Shown piece after piece: positions 8,730 to 18,573 of a stretch of 64,000 nt of DNA (positions within the stretch are counted from its first letter, which is position 1; every line of letters begins with the position of its first letter). The notes below the pieces were generated by a model, which searched no databases, was not told the DNA's origin, and was given only the letters and a program-made list of their open reading frames with translations. A program made the translations under genes and the position numbers. This DNA is from Armatimonadota bacterium (GTDB lineage: Bacteria; Armatimonadota; HRBIN16). The stretch covers positions 1,054,001 through 1,118,000 of the forward strand of contig BPGT01000002.1 in the NCBI GenBank assembly GCA_026003175.1. Direction: 5' to 3'.

Positions 8730-8771
8730 CGTGTGTTCACCTGCTTTCGTGATGTTGCTTACTCTAGATAA

Positions 8772-8800
8772 AGTATATCACAATTGGTTTACTGATGCAA
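8772..8800 (-). promoter_or_regulatory. Promoter of the marR-cysteine desulfurase operon
   Basis: On the minus strand TTGCAT, 17 bases, TATACT. The spacer contains a CAATTG palindrome that could be part of an autoregulatory operator (inference). Confidence 0.6.
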
Positions 8801-9100
8801 ACAGATTGAACAGATTAATCAATTTTACTGACAATAGAAAACGCCCATCTATCTCCTACTCCAGCACAAGGGTTATATATCCTCGCTAATATTTTACCCC
8901 AAAAATGGATGCAATATATACTACCCACTGCTTCCATCCCACAAGGCGTTTGCATAGAGCAGGATGGTGTGTCCAGTGCGATTCTCGGCGTTATCCGCCG
9001 CGCCACTGAAACCCTTTTTCAGTTCACCAAGAAGAGCAGGAAGTGACCGCGCTTTTACAGAACCATATTTATCTGAATCAATCCACCGTTGGAGGATGAG
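8801..9100. other. Gap with one doubtful short ORF
   Basis: No recognised gene. On the plus strand an ATG at 8909 opens a 45-codon frame ending at 9046; its product ends VIRRATETLFQFTKKSRK and looks protein-like, but no good ribosome binding site precedes the ATG and no family is recognised. It may be a gene fragment. GGAGG at 9091-9095 belongs to the next gene. Confidence 0.3.
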
Positions 9101-9950
9101 ATGCTGAAGATTGGCTTCGTAGACCACCATCTGAATAACTTCCATGCGAACACCTTTCTCAAGCTGCTGCATGAAGACCTCGCTGCCGAGGATGTACGGG
9201 TCTTTGCTGCATGGGAAAGCCACCCCACCGGAGAGGACTGGTGTGCGAAAAACGGTATAGAACGCAAACCTTCCATCGGTGATGTGGTAAAATGTGTAGA
9301 CGCGGTAATGGTGCTCGCACCGGATAATCTAGCGGACCACCTGGCGCTGTGTGAGCAGATTTTGCCTGCAGGTAAACCCGTCTTCATCGACAAACTGCTC
9401 TCTCCTATCCTGTCAGACGCTCAGAAAATCGTTGCAATGGCACAGCAACACGGTACACCCATCACCTCTTCCAGCGCACTGCGGTTTGCGGTGGAGCTGG
9501 AAGCGATGCGCCCACAGCTGAGCAACACTCCATCCGAAGCCTTCGCACGCGGTAATGGGTGAGTGGATGGGCTACGGCGTGCATACGGTGGCGCTCATAG
9601 CAGGGCTGATGGGCATCGGCGCGACGCGGATAGCAGACGTAGGCACGCCTTCCAGCCGCTTCCTCGCCATCGAGTACGCTGACGGACGACGCGCTACCGT
9701 AGAGGTGCGCGATTGCGAGAACATGTGGAATGTGTTTCCCTGGGTCTTCGGCGCGAAGGTAGGCAATACGTACCATGTGGAGACGGTGAAAGACTACAAC
9801 GGCTTCTACCTCAACCTGATGAGGATGGTAGTACAGTTCTTCAAGACGGGGCAATCGCCAGTATCGGTGCAGGAAGCACTGGAGATAGTGGGCATTCTGG
9901 ATGCCAGCAACCGTTCCCAGCAAGCTGGGGGCGCGTGGGTAGCGTTGTGA
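9101..9950 (+). CDS. Gfo/Idh/MocA-family oxidoreductase (frameshifted)
   Basis: NAD(P)-dependent sugar dehydrogenase-like protein. The N-terminal Rossmann part (MLKIGFVDHHLNNFH) leads to AVMVLAPDNLADHLALCEQIL and GKPVFIDKLLSPILSDAQKIV, the usual site of the E/D-K-P-like motif (here DKLLS, so the usual EKP lysine-proline is altered). The frame breaks at GGG 9557-9559; removing one G joins FARGNG to EWMGYGVHTV and gives 282 aa. The ATG at 9101 has GGAGG 5 bases upstream. The C-terminal domain (NGFYLNLMRMVVQFFKTGQSPV) is typical of the family. It is short for a Gfo/Idh enzyme (usually 330 or more). Substrate unknown. Confidence 0.7.
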
Positions 9951-9960
9951 GCAAAAAGTA

Positions 9961-10040
9961 TCGGCTCACCCGCAGGTTCGCCCTCCAGACCTGTTCAAGC
10001 AACTATCCCACACGGAGGGCGAGGCTCCTGCCGAGCCGTC
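9961..10040. repeat. Dispersed repeat B, copy 2
   Basis: About 80 bases nearly matching 24510-24589. It starts CGGCTCACCCG and ends TGCCGAGCCGTC. Its two ends form an imperfect inverted repeat (GGCTC...TTCGCCCTCC against GGAGGGCGAGGCTCC...GAGCC), so the transcript would fold into a long hairpin. The gap 9951-10420 contains only this repeat, a MITE and a promoter. Confidence 0.6.
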
Positions 10041-10139
10041 CAGTCCCGACGCGACGGAGCGGGTCCATCCAGACAAGCACCTGAGATAGCCCGGGAAACA
10101 GGGGCAAAGAAAGTTTTCCCGAACACCCTTACAACTCCT

Positions 10140-10326
10140 GAGGGTGTTCGAAATTGCTGGTTGAATGGATAGATAACCTAACCCCCTTGCCCCCCTTCCC
10201 TGCAAGGGAAGGGGGAACGCCCCTCTCCTCGTAGGAGAGGGGACGGGGGTGAGGTAAGGCAGGGATAGCAAGAACGCCTCTCTCCTTGCGCTACAACCAA
10301 CTTCTCAACAATTCTCGAACACCCTC
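10140..10326. mobile_element. MITE, copy 1
   Basis: 187-bp non-coding element matching the copies at 49547 and 61367. Ends: GAGGGTGTTCGAAATTG and, inverted, GAGGGTGTTCGAGAATTG. Inside are two perfect hairpins (CCCTTCCCT against AGGGAAGGG, and CCCCTCTCCT against AGGAGAGGGG). Flanks ACAACTCCT and ACAACCCCT form a 9-bp target duplication with one mismatch. The right flank ends in the first T of the TTGACA at 10335. One extra C (C6 at 10190-10195) explains the 1-bp length difference. Another copy of the inward terminal motif (CGAACACCCTT) ends at 10130, just left of the left flank, suggesting an older element stood there. Confidence 0.85.
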
Positions 10327-10334
10327 ACAACCCC

Positions 10335-10364
10335 TTGACAAAACCCAGCTATCTCTGCTACACT
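10335..10364 (+). promoter_or_regulatory. Promoter of the dockerin/FN3 gene
   Basis: TTGACA, an 18-base spacer and TACACT. The MITE ends 8 bases upstream of the -35 box. Confidence 0.65.
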
Positions 10365-10420
10365 GTAAGCAGAATAATGCAACAGGCATTTTGAATGCCT
10401 GACATCAAGGAGGTCTCAAA

Positions 10421-12411
10421 ATGTTCAAGCGCACAACTGGTTTCGCTACCCCCCCCTCAGTGTAATCCTTGCTACACTTCTTGTGCTGTGGGCGACGCTG
10501 GCTAACGCCCAGCAACCGCCGACTATCACCCTCATCAACGGCGATATCGACGGAGACAATGAAGTGACCCTCTTTGACCACGGCATCCCGGTGGCCAACT
10601 TCGGCTTGAGCGAGCAAGAGCCCGGCTTCAACCCCGAAGCGGATTTGGACGGGGACACGGAGGTCACCCTGTTCGACTTCGGCATCCTCGTCAACCACTT
10701 CGGCGAGATTGGGTTAGACGCGCTCGTGGGCGTGGAACAGCCGATGGAAGAGGGTTTGAGCGTGCCCCTGCGGTTGCATTTAGGAGATTGGGGTGGTCAT
10801 CCGAGCCGTGTTCTCTGTGTGGAGTTTCGTGCGAAGGCGGTGGGCACGGAGAGTAACCCCGATGCGCCGGTATACGTCCAAACGGTGGGTATCGTTGCCC
10901 CGTCGGCAGAGGTAGATGTGGAGTTGACCCTGCCTGCTGGGGCGTATACGGTTCAGGCGAAGGCGAGCCACTGGCTGAGGGGTGAAGGTGTGGCTTTGAC
11001 CTCCGCGCCGTGGATTTTCGCCGCGCCGACGGGGGCGAACAAGGTGACGGTGTATTGGGACGAGGTGCCGGGCGCGACAGGTTATCGGGTGCGGTGGGGT
11101 ACGGCAAGCGAGGTGTACCCGAATGCGTCGGGTGTGCTGCCTGCGGATGCGCGTCGGTTTACGGTAGAGGGGTTGGTTTCGGATCAGGAGTACTATTTTG
11201 TGGTGGAGGCGGCGTATAATGGGGTCTGGAGTGCGCCTTCGGAGGAGGATAGTGCCGTGCCCCATGTGGGGGCAATCCCGTGGGATAGCGGGGATGCCTG
11301 CCTCCATCCTGCGGGCGGTTCGTAGCCTGACCGGCAATGATTATGGCGACATAAGCGTACTCTCGCCAGATGGCGTGTACTATTCTAGCATTGGAGGCGT
11401 AGTCCAGAGTGAGTCACCTGCTCCCCTCCAGTACAACACTGCGCAGGGTGTCGTGGAGACTTCGGACGGCGGTTTGCTGATGCCTCTACAGATGGAGGAC
11501 AAGGGAGAGAGCATCTCGAGCATTCTACAGCAGCGCGACCATACCGGTCCGTATCGTCGCATCCGTACGGATAGCGAGCACCCCTGTATTGGGGCAAGGG
11601 GTAACTTCTTTCTACCTCAATGGTATGTTTTTGTGTCACGTGATACGCATGCAAATACACGCGATACCCCTCACGTATACTTCGGCATCGCTTACAATGC
11701 TGCGGGAGGCGGAAGAGTAGATATCGAAGGCGGTATCAGCTACCATCCCAGGGGAAGAGGTGTGCGAAGAAACGGTAGGGAAGAAGGAAAAGATCCCGGT
11801 TCGCCACCCCCCAGCTATGCAAGGTGGATGCCATATATGAGGATACGCATTGAGAAGCCTCGCGAACAAGGCACCGACACTGATAAATACATCCCCGTAG
11901 TAGGGACAACGCGAAGCGACCTACCATGGGACATGGTACAATACGGCTATGTCGTTGATATAAACCTGCGTATCAACAGTGAAGCAAGGTTTCGAGAAAA
12001 GTCAGCTGTTCTGGAAATCAAAGCATGGCGATACCTGATAGATACCGACCCAGACCTCTCCGTATTACCCACACACCTTCGTTAGGTGTTGCAAAGGTGC
12101 CAGATTTTACGAGAGGCAATCCTCGAGTGCGGCGTGTGATTTCGATGGCTCAAAATGGGATTCCCAAAGATGACCAGGACGGCTGGCGACGTACAGGTTC
12201 GTTTGCCAGATACATTGGCGTCGGTTACGTTTCACGGATAACCCTCGAGGAGTTAAACGAGGTGCAGGTATTCTGTAATGGTTGGCAACAATGGACGCCT
12301 TCTTTCGGTGGGGATGTTCGTGTGTTTCCCAACGAGCAAGTGGTCAAGGTAGAGGATTTCCTCCCCATAGAGCAATACTTCCGGGAAGTCGTCACTGTAG
12401 ATCTGCGGTGA
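10421..12411 (+). pseudogene. Dockerin/FN3 secreted protein gene with three frame breaks
   Basis: The ATG at 10421 follows AAGGAGG. Restored product about 660 aa: a leader with hydrophobic core VILATLLVLWATLANA, two dockerin repeats near the N-terminus (GDIDGDNEVTLFDH and ADLDGDTEVTLFDF), a LHLGDWGG...KASHWLR domain, a fibronectin-III-like domain (VTVYWDEVPGATGYRVRWG), a long unrecognised domain and a C-terminal domain shared with 2-292. Breaks: the C8 run 10449-10456 (needs +1 or -2), a TGCC duplication at 11295-11302, and an ACACAC slip at 12071-12076. None is a simple single-base homopolymer insertion, so this copy may be truly degraded. It ends 6 bases before the propeller gene start, as in the pair at the left edge. 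Confidence 0.7.
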
Positions 12412-12417
12412 GGTGTG

Positions 12418-13481
12418 ATGATGCAAGAGATCCAAAAGAAATATGGTGAGACTTACATCAGAAGCCTCCCCGCGCGCATCCAGCAGCTATACTGGCAGTC
12501 CCTGAAGGAGATGCCGCCTTTCGAAAGGCTATGGTACCTAACAGAGGAGCAAGGCACGTTGGGAATCCTTCGCTTCGAGAGAGGGCAGAGAAAGATCGTT
12601 CCCTTGCTACGCCGCGGAAGCTTGGATGACCGTTGGGTAGGTATGTCCCTGGACAAGCGATACGTGGCGATCACTGCGGTTGGGCTAGGCATGGCAATCG
12701 CGGATGTCAAGTCTTACCCGCGCAAGTGGCGCACTGTTCAGTTCCCCTCTGAGCCAATATATTACCCCCGTTTCTCGCCGGACGGGCGCTACTTGTTGGG
12801 AATAACAAACTGGTATGACCTAGTGCTGGTGGAGTGCGCGACGACAAAGGCAACCAAACTGATAAATGGTTGTGTAGCAACCGGATGGTATCCGGACAGC
12901 CGTACCATCTGGTGCAAGGTGTTGGGGCAACGAAAAACTGTGGTCTGGTACGGTATGGACATCCTTTACACATCAACGCTGGCGCCTGGGTTCCGCTCAG
13001 ATACGCCACGTTCAGGAAGGGTGGAACATCCTGAATCCCTGGTGGTATAAAGCACCCTTTGACCCTCCGAGGTTTTGCGTCTACTCCCGCAATGGACAGT
13101 GGCGCCTGCGTGCCGAGGCCCTATGACCCCCAAATTGAGATACCACAAGGTAGGTTTACTAAAGCGAGGCTGTTCCTAGACAGTAAGAGAGGTGGTGTTC
13201 GTCTGCTGATGGATGGGCAGCATGTAGCTGGCGTCATTCAACCTCACGCAGTTTCTAACAACGGGCGTTGGGCGATTATCTCCACCTGTGATCTTACCCG
13301 TTCTTATAGGATCGGTGATCGTTCCTACTTTGAAAGCCACATCATGGTCTATAATACGGACAGGTTGCCTATGGGCAGAGAGCGACAGGATAATCCTGTG
13401 GTTCCACCCTACGAGTTTATGGAACCGACAGAGTATCAAAGCGGTGGGGCTTATGACGTAGAGTGGCGGTTTGACGAATGA
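12418..13481 (+). CDS. Beta-propeller-like protein, paralogue 3 (two frameshifts)
   Basis: Member of the propeller family. The ATG at 12418 (or 12421) follows GGTGAGGTG. The frame breaks at GGG 12988-12990 and at CCC 13119-13121; taking one base from each run gives one 353-aa protein. Motifs: YPRFSPDGRYLLG near residue 115, VATGWYPDSRTIWC near 155, and VSNNGRWAIIS near 280. The middle blade (GWNILNPWWY) corresponds to the DWD region of the other paralogues. No signal peptide or catalytic motif. Paired with the dockerin/FN3 gene and followed by paralogue 4, so the locus has one secreted-type gene and two propeller genes in series. Confidence 0.6.
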
Positions 13482-13614
13482 TGTTAAAGTGACATTTTAG
13501 TAGTTAGTCAATCGTCAACGTTGCCATGGAGCATGTGGACGATGATATCTCCATACAGCAGGGAGATAGTAAACATGACGCTACCTTCCGGTAATTAGTA
13601 GGAGGCAGAAATCT

Positions 13615-14540
13615 ATGGCGCCATCCCAAAACTTCGATCCGGGTGCTTTATCTATCCTCGCTTTCTACTCTAACAACCAGGGTCTGGTGCGCTACAGAGC
13701 CGTCAACGGACAAATGGTATCGCAAGAGTGGATTTGCAGGGTACAGGGGAATTGGTACTTCCGCAGGGCAAAGATTTCACCTGACGGACGATGGGTATAC
13801 TTGATGTTCCATGCGGACACGGTCGCGATCGACTTGGCATCACACAAGTGGCATTGGCTGGCAAGGGCGAAGCGGGAGGAGTCAGAAGTCATCACTGCCC
13901 TATATGAGCTTGTGTGGTCGCCGGACAGCCGTTTTCTGTTAGGGGGGCAGATACCTGAACCCATAACAGAGCTTGTATTGTTTTCTCCTTCCGGCTCGAA
14001 ACCGCGTCTGCTTGCTGAAGGCACTATCCTCACCTTTGGCTGGTACCCAGATAGCCGTGCCGTCTGGTACGTAATGAAGAAAAGCGAGCACGGTAAGGCT
14101 GTGTGGTATAAACGCGCTCTAAAACGAGGTGCTCCACAACGACACCGCAAGAACAGCGCACAATCTGCAGCGATTGGGATTTTCTACCACCCGCTCACAG
14201 GTATTTTCCGTTGCCAGAGTGTTCCGTGCCGTATACCCCTTATACCGCAGACAGGTCGATGCGTGTTCTGAACTTTCACTTTGCTGACGGCGCACCTGCC
14301 CTGATTGAGACGAGGCAGGGTAAAGTGTACCGATTAGACCCCCCATCTACAGTGAAGCATCCGTTCGTTCGCGACATTTCCGCAGACAAACAGTGGGCAC
14401 TGGTTCAGTGCAACGACTGGGAATACTATGTCGTACACCTCACAACAGGTCAATGGCGGCGGGTTCTGGGCAGTCTGCGTTGGGGAGATTCCTTGATCCG
14501 CGTCCAGTTCGCTCAAAGTGCGCGTCTGCTTGGTTGGTAG
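13615..14540 (+). CDS. Beta-propeller-like protein, paralogue 4 (one frameshift)
   Basis: The ATG at 13615 follows GTAGGAGG. Motifs: AKISPDGRWVYLMFH near residue 50, VWSPDSRFLLGG near 105, FGWYPDSRAVWYVM near 145. The frame breaks near 14149; adding one A to the AA there joins it to the second part, which reads ICSDWDFLPPAHRYF and then MRVLNFHFADGAPALIE, aligning with the DWDYL region of paralogue 2. Restored length 308 aa, a little shorter than the others. Unlike most breaks in this window, this one needs an added base. It is separated from paralogue 3 by 133 bases with no promoter that I can recognise. Confidence 0.6.
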
Positions 14541-14569
14541 CGCGCGGATGGATGTTTAGATGTCCGTAT

Positions 14570-14711
14570 TATGCTACAATATACCCGGCATCAGCCTGCG
14601 AGAAAGGAGGTTTTAACCATGAAACGCTACCTCTGGCTTCTGATGCTTGCGCTGGCGATACCTGCCTTCGCCGCGCCGCCTAACCGCGCTATCCGGCAGG
14701 ATTCTTTCTGA
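14570..14711 (+). pseudogene. Duplicated promoter and leader of the dockerin gene
   Basis: From the -10 box (TACAAT, 14575-14580) through the ribosome binding site and the first about 22 codons, this repeats 3461-3575 with few changes. The frame from ATG 14619 encodes a signal peptide (MKRYLWLLMLALAIPAFAAP) and then ends after 30 residues at 14711. The rest of the dockerin gene is absent. The retained -10 box may now help transcribe the downstream glycan operon. Confidence 0.7.
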
Positions 14712-14761
14712 CTCTCTGCGAACTTATCTGCGAAGTTCACAGGTGCGAGGAGGTTAGAGCA

Positions 14762-15642
14762 GTGGCAGACCGTTCCAGCAACTGTCTGACGCGACGTGAG
14801 TTTTTGCGCGAAGGCGCTGTGGTGGCAGCAAATCTGGCGTTAAGCGCGCTTCCCCACACGGGATCAGCACAGGAGCTACCTCCTCCGCGCAAGTTGAAAC
14901 AGGACGTGACGTGGGGCATCATCGGTCGGTTGCCGCTTGCACAGGCGATTGCCGAGCTCAAGCGCATTGGCTTCCAGGGGGGTAGAAATGGCTCCGCGTC
15001 AAACGTGGGATGAGATTCGCGCCGCCGGACTACGCATTGTAACCATGGTCGGGCACGCCTCACTCACCGATGGGCTGAACCGCAAGGAGAACCACAACCG
15101 TATCGAGGATGAGCTGAAACGCAACATCGACCTTGCTGCGCAATACGACATCCCCGTACTGATATGCTTCTCCGGTAACCGACGCGGCATCTCCGACGAG
15201 GAAGGTATCCAGAACTGCGTAGAGGGGCTGAAACGCATCGCGCCGTACGCGGAACAGAAAGGCGTGACGCTCGCTATGGAGCTGCTCAACAGCAAGGTAG
15301 ACCACCCCCGACTACCAGTGCGACCACACCTGGTGGGGTGTAGAAGTATGCAAACGCGTCAACTCGCCGCGCGTGAAGCTGCTGTACGACATCTACCACA
15401 TGCAGATTATGGAGGGCGACCTCATTCGTACTATCCGTGCTAACATCCAGTACATCGCGCACTTCCATACGGCAGGCAACCCGGGACGACGCGACCCCGA
15501 CGAGACGCAGGAAATTTACTACCCTGCGGTGATGCGCGCCATCAAGGAGACCAAATACGAAGGCTTCATCGGGCATGAATTTGGTCCCAAGGGCGACCCC
15601 ATCGAAGCCCTGCGTAAGGCATACCAGATTTGTGATGTGTGA
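14762..15642 (+). CDS. Exported sugar-phosphate isomerase/epimerase-like TIM barrel (two frameshifts)
   Basis: Member of the AP-endonuclease-2 superfamily, related to hydroxypyruvate isomerases. GTG 14762 follows GAGGAGG. A twin-arginine leader ([20 protein letters not shown]) suggests Tat export. The frame breaks at the G6 run 14977-14982 and the C5 run 15305-15309; removing one base from each gives a 292-aa product. Metal-site and substrate-site segments expected for the fold are present: [17 protein letters not shown] (metal glutamate), [16 protein letters not shown] (Asp and His), [11 protein letters not shown], and the late YEGFIGHEF glutamate. First gene of an operon with three glycan-degradation genes. 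Confidence 0.75.
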
Positions 15643-15644
15643 GC

Positions 15645-18557
15645 ATGAAAACCCCTGCCCCCTTCCCACGCTGGCGACGGGAGAATAAGCGTTATTCTCT
15701 TGTCGGTGCACATTACTCGCTTGCCCTGAGCGTGGTAGACGGCTCTATCCTCTCGCTATCCGCCCGTGGTGCAGACGAGCCGATTCTCCGCAGTGGGGAA
15801 CAGGGGCTATGGTATCTCCGCTTTCATAACGGCAACACCCTTTCCGCGGCAGGTATCCAACCGCAGGCGCAGATTCAGGACAATATCCTGCTCCTGCGCT
15901 ACGACCACCCACAAGCTTCCGTAGCGGCGCAGGTTGTCGCACATGCAGACCATGTCGACTGGGTAGGCGAGGTCACCCCGCATGCCGATACGGTGCTCGA
16001 TTTTGCCCTGCCTGCCCGCTTGCGCTTTGACCCTGCGCAGCTGGTACGTTTGGTGTGTCCGATGGACGGCAACCAGTCGGTCGGCATGGCGTGTCGCGGC
16101 AGTTTCTTCCAGCAACAGCTGGAGGACAACCCATCCGCATGGCGTCCGGTGCTGGTGGGAGCACAGGGTTATGCCCGCCTCTTCGGCGGCGCGCCGAACA
16201 TGCGACCGGACGACGACCCTCCAGTAGAGGTATCTCTCACTCCTGAAGCGAGCCGTTGGCTCCCTGAGAAGACCGTTGCTGTCATCTCTGGAGCACGGGC
16301 TGTGGTAAACCGACCTTCCCCGCGCGACCAGTTGGACGTGGTGCTGGTGGATTCGCCGAACGGGGTCTACTTCGGAGCACGTCGGCTGGGGGCAGGATAC
16401 CTCTGGCGCGTTGGCGGACGGGTGGAATCGGCACAAAAAGCTCTGGTGCGCACACTGGTGACCGGCGTGCTGGAGAGGCTGGACAAACGGGGAGACGTGT
16501 GCCTCATCGTACTTCCTAACGCCCCGCACAGTGGTGGCTGGGCTGCTGTCACGGTGGACGAGTGGCGACAGAGCCTTGCCGAACTGCAATCTGCCACCGG
16601 TGGACGCATGAAGGGGGTGGAAATTCGCAGTGTCGCCGCGCTGCATCAGGCTTGTCGTGGGGGAACATGCGTCGCTATCATCAATCCCTACGGCGAGTGG
16701 CTTCCCGCACCTCCGAAGGGCGGGATCGGAGAGACTCTGGAGGCGGTACAGCGATTCGTGCACAACGGTGGACACTGGTTCGAAGTCGGCGGTTATCCCT
16801 TCTTCTATGCCCTCCAGCCGGCGCAGTACTTTTCCCTGCGCGTGAGCTATCCCCCCGCCTTCGCCGATTTCCTGCACTGGGAAACGCGCTTGGGCAACGT
16901 GGCGATTTACCGGGTGCAACCGCGTCACTGGAAGGCATGGGACAGACGAAACATCTTCGTGCCTGGCTGGCTGGCATGGGGAGGCGATGAAAACGGTGGT
17001 TATGCCGAGCGCGCTTACGGCACTTACGCGGCTCCAGGTACCCGCTGGCGCGCCCCGATGGTTCGAACGACCGTTGGCAAAACGGTGACGGAAGCCCTCA
17101 CGCTTTACGCGCAAACAAACGGCATCCGCCGCCGCCTCGTGCAGAAGATGCCCCGCGTTCTGCTGGAACGTTTCAAGCGGTCGGTGCTGGTTTACTACGC
17201 GGGGAACGCCCGCGAAAAGATGCAGTTCCTGCACCAGTTACCAGTGCCCAGCCTGATACATTTCGCAGACTATCTGAAGGGAGGCTTCGATAAGGAATAC
17301 CCTGACCACCTCCCACCCCATCCGCACTTTGGTACGACCCAGGAGTTGATAGCGTTTGTGCGCGAAGCCAGACGGTTGGGACATCTGGTCATGCCCTACA
17401 CGAACCCCACGTGGTGGTGCGACAACCCAAAGGGACCCACCTTCCAGCGCGAGGGAGAAGCACCTCTATTGCGCACATTAGACGGGCAGCTCTCCCGCGA
17501 GCGATACGGACAGAACGAAGGCTATACCGTCTGCTTCTGGCACCCGGCAGTGCAGGAAGCCAACCGGCGCACACGCCGCCAGTTCAGCGAGGAGATACCC
17601 GTAGACATCCTGTTCCAGGACCAGTGTGGCGCACGCGGTTGGCTATACGATACCAACCCTACCTCTCCTACTCCGTATGCTTATACAGAGGGTCTACTCA
17701 GTATGGTCACCGAGGATAGCACTCGAATACCGCTTTCCACTGAGAGCGGTTGGGACCGTGTGGCGGAATACGAGGTGCAGTTATGCGGTATGGCGTGGTC
17801 GTTGATACCGACAGAGTACGCCCCCGATTGGCGCACGCTCCTCCGCGAGCAGTTCCCCTCGCATACCTGGCAGATTTTCCCCCTTGCTCAGCATCTGGTG
17901 CACGACAAAGTGGCGATGGTGATGCACGACCTGGGGCAGTTTGTCACCAACCGCGAGGTGCTGGCGTGGACTTTGGGTTTGGGGTTCGGCTTGAGCTATC
18001 GGATATATGCGCCCGATTTGCACCGGCACGCCCCGAGAGAGTGGCTGCGCTGGCTCAGCCGTTTGCAACAATCGGTGTGCGCCCGGTATATCGGCGAGCC
18101 TCTGCGCTACTTCCAGCACGAACGAATTGGCAAGGGGGATGGCATCCTCCGCGCGGATTACGGCAGGGTGCAGGTGACAGCCAACCTGAATCCGCACCCC
18201 CAGCAAGTCAATGTGGAAAGGCAGAGGGTGTTGCTGGCTCCCTTTGGCTTCTACGCCTCCGGTGAAGGGATGGCGGCGGCGAATCTGTTCCGGGTCGGTG
18301 GACGCGAGTTCGGCGATGAGGGTATTTCCTTCGTGCTGGAGGCTGCCAAACAGCCCGAACTGTGGGTTTATGCCCGTGCTGGCGAGCAAGTGGCTATTCC
18401 CCTGTCCGGCATTTCTGCGCGGTGGCTCAGGCTTCACTGGAATACCGGCGCCACTACCGAAGGGTCCCTCCGACAAGGCGTGCTCTTCCTCACTGTGCCT
18501 GCCGACAGCGAAAGCGAAAACGTACGCCAGGTGTGGCACGCAAAAATCCTCATATGA
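15645..18557 (+). CDS. DUF6259-type glycoside hydrolase-like protein
   Basis: About 970-aa protein with no signal peptide. The N-terminal 350 residues resemble the beta-sandwich found before catalytic barrels in GH36- and GH101-type enzymes. The C-terminal half has barrel-like segments: MPYTNPTWWCDNP, then FWHPAVQEANRR, then VDILFQDQCGARGW (aspartate and glutamine near a strand end) and PLSTESGWDR. These fit the DUF6259 family, thought to be glycosidases, but I cannot assign a substrate. The ATG at 15645 is chosen; the overlapping GTG at 15639 is also possible. It is translationally adjacent to the isomerase gene and 16 bases before the GH20-like gene. Confidence 0.65.
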   Translation: MKTPAPFPRWRRENKRYSLVGAHYSLALSVVDGSILSLSARGADEPILRSGEQGLWYLRFHNGNTLSAAGIQPQAQIQDNILLLRYDHPQASVAAQVVAHADHVDWVGEVTPHADTVLDFALPARLRFDPAQLVRLVCPMDGNQSVGMACRGSFFQQQLEDNPSAWRPVLVGAQGYARLFGGAPNMRPDDDPPVEVSLTPEASRWLPEKTVAVISGARAVVNRPSPRDQLDVVLVDSPNGVYFGARRLGAGYLWRVGGRVESAQKALVRTLVTGVLERLDKRGDVCLIVLPNAPHSGGWAAVTVDEWRQSLAELQSATGGRMKGVEIRSVAALHQACRGGTCVAIINPYGEWLPAPPKGGIGETLEAVQRFVHNGGHWFEVGGYPFFYALQPAQYFSLRVSYPPAFADFLHWETRLGNVAIYRVQPRHWKAWDRRNIFVPGWLAWGGDENGGYAERAYGTYAAPGTRWRAPMVRTTVGKTVTEALTLYAQTNGIRRRLVQKMPRVLLERFKRSVLVYYAGNAREKMQFLHQLPVPSLIHFADYLKGGFDKEYPDHLPPHPHFGTTQELIAFVREARRLGHLVMPYTNPTWWCDNPKGPTFQREGEAPLLRTLDGQLSRERYGQNEGYTVCFWHPAVQEANRRTRRQFSEEIPVDILFQDQCGARGWLYDTNPTSPTPYAYTEGLLSMVTEDSTRIPLSTESGWDRVAEYEVQLCGMAWSLIPTEYAPDWRTLLREQFPSHTWQIFPLAQHLVHDKVAMVMHDLGQFVTNREVLAWTLGLGFGLSYRIYAPDLHRHAPREWLRWLSRLQQSVCARYIGEPLRYFQHERIGKGDGILRADYGRVQVTANLNPHPQQVNVERQRVLLAPFGFYASGEGMAAANLFRVGGREFGDEGISFVLEAAKQPELWVYARAGEQVAIPLSGISARWLRLHWNTGATTEGSLRQGVLFLTVPADSESENVRQVWHAKILI

Positions 18558-18573
18558 AACGGAGTCACAGGAG

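Noticed and set aside
8921-9223. 100-codon minus-strand ORF
   Set aside because: It is antisense to the start of the Gfo/Idh gene and lacks a ribosome binding site.
10180-10250. Possible CRISPR-like array because of repeated short GC motifs
   Set aside because: The motifs are two hairpins inside a MITE, not regularly spaced direct repeats, and no cas gene is present.
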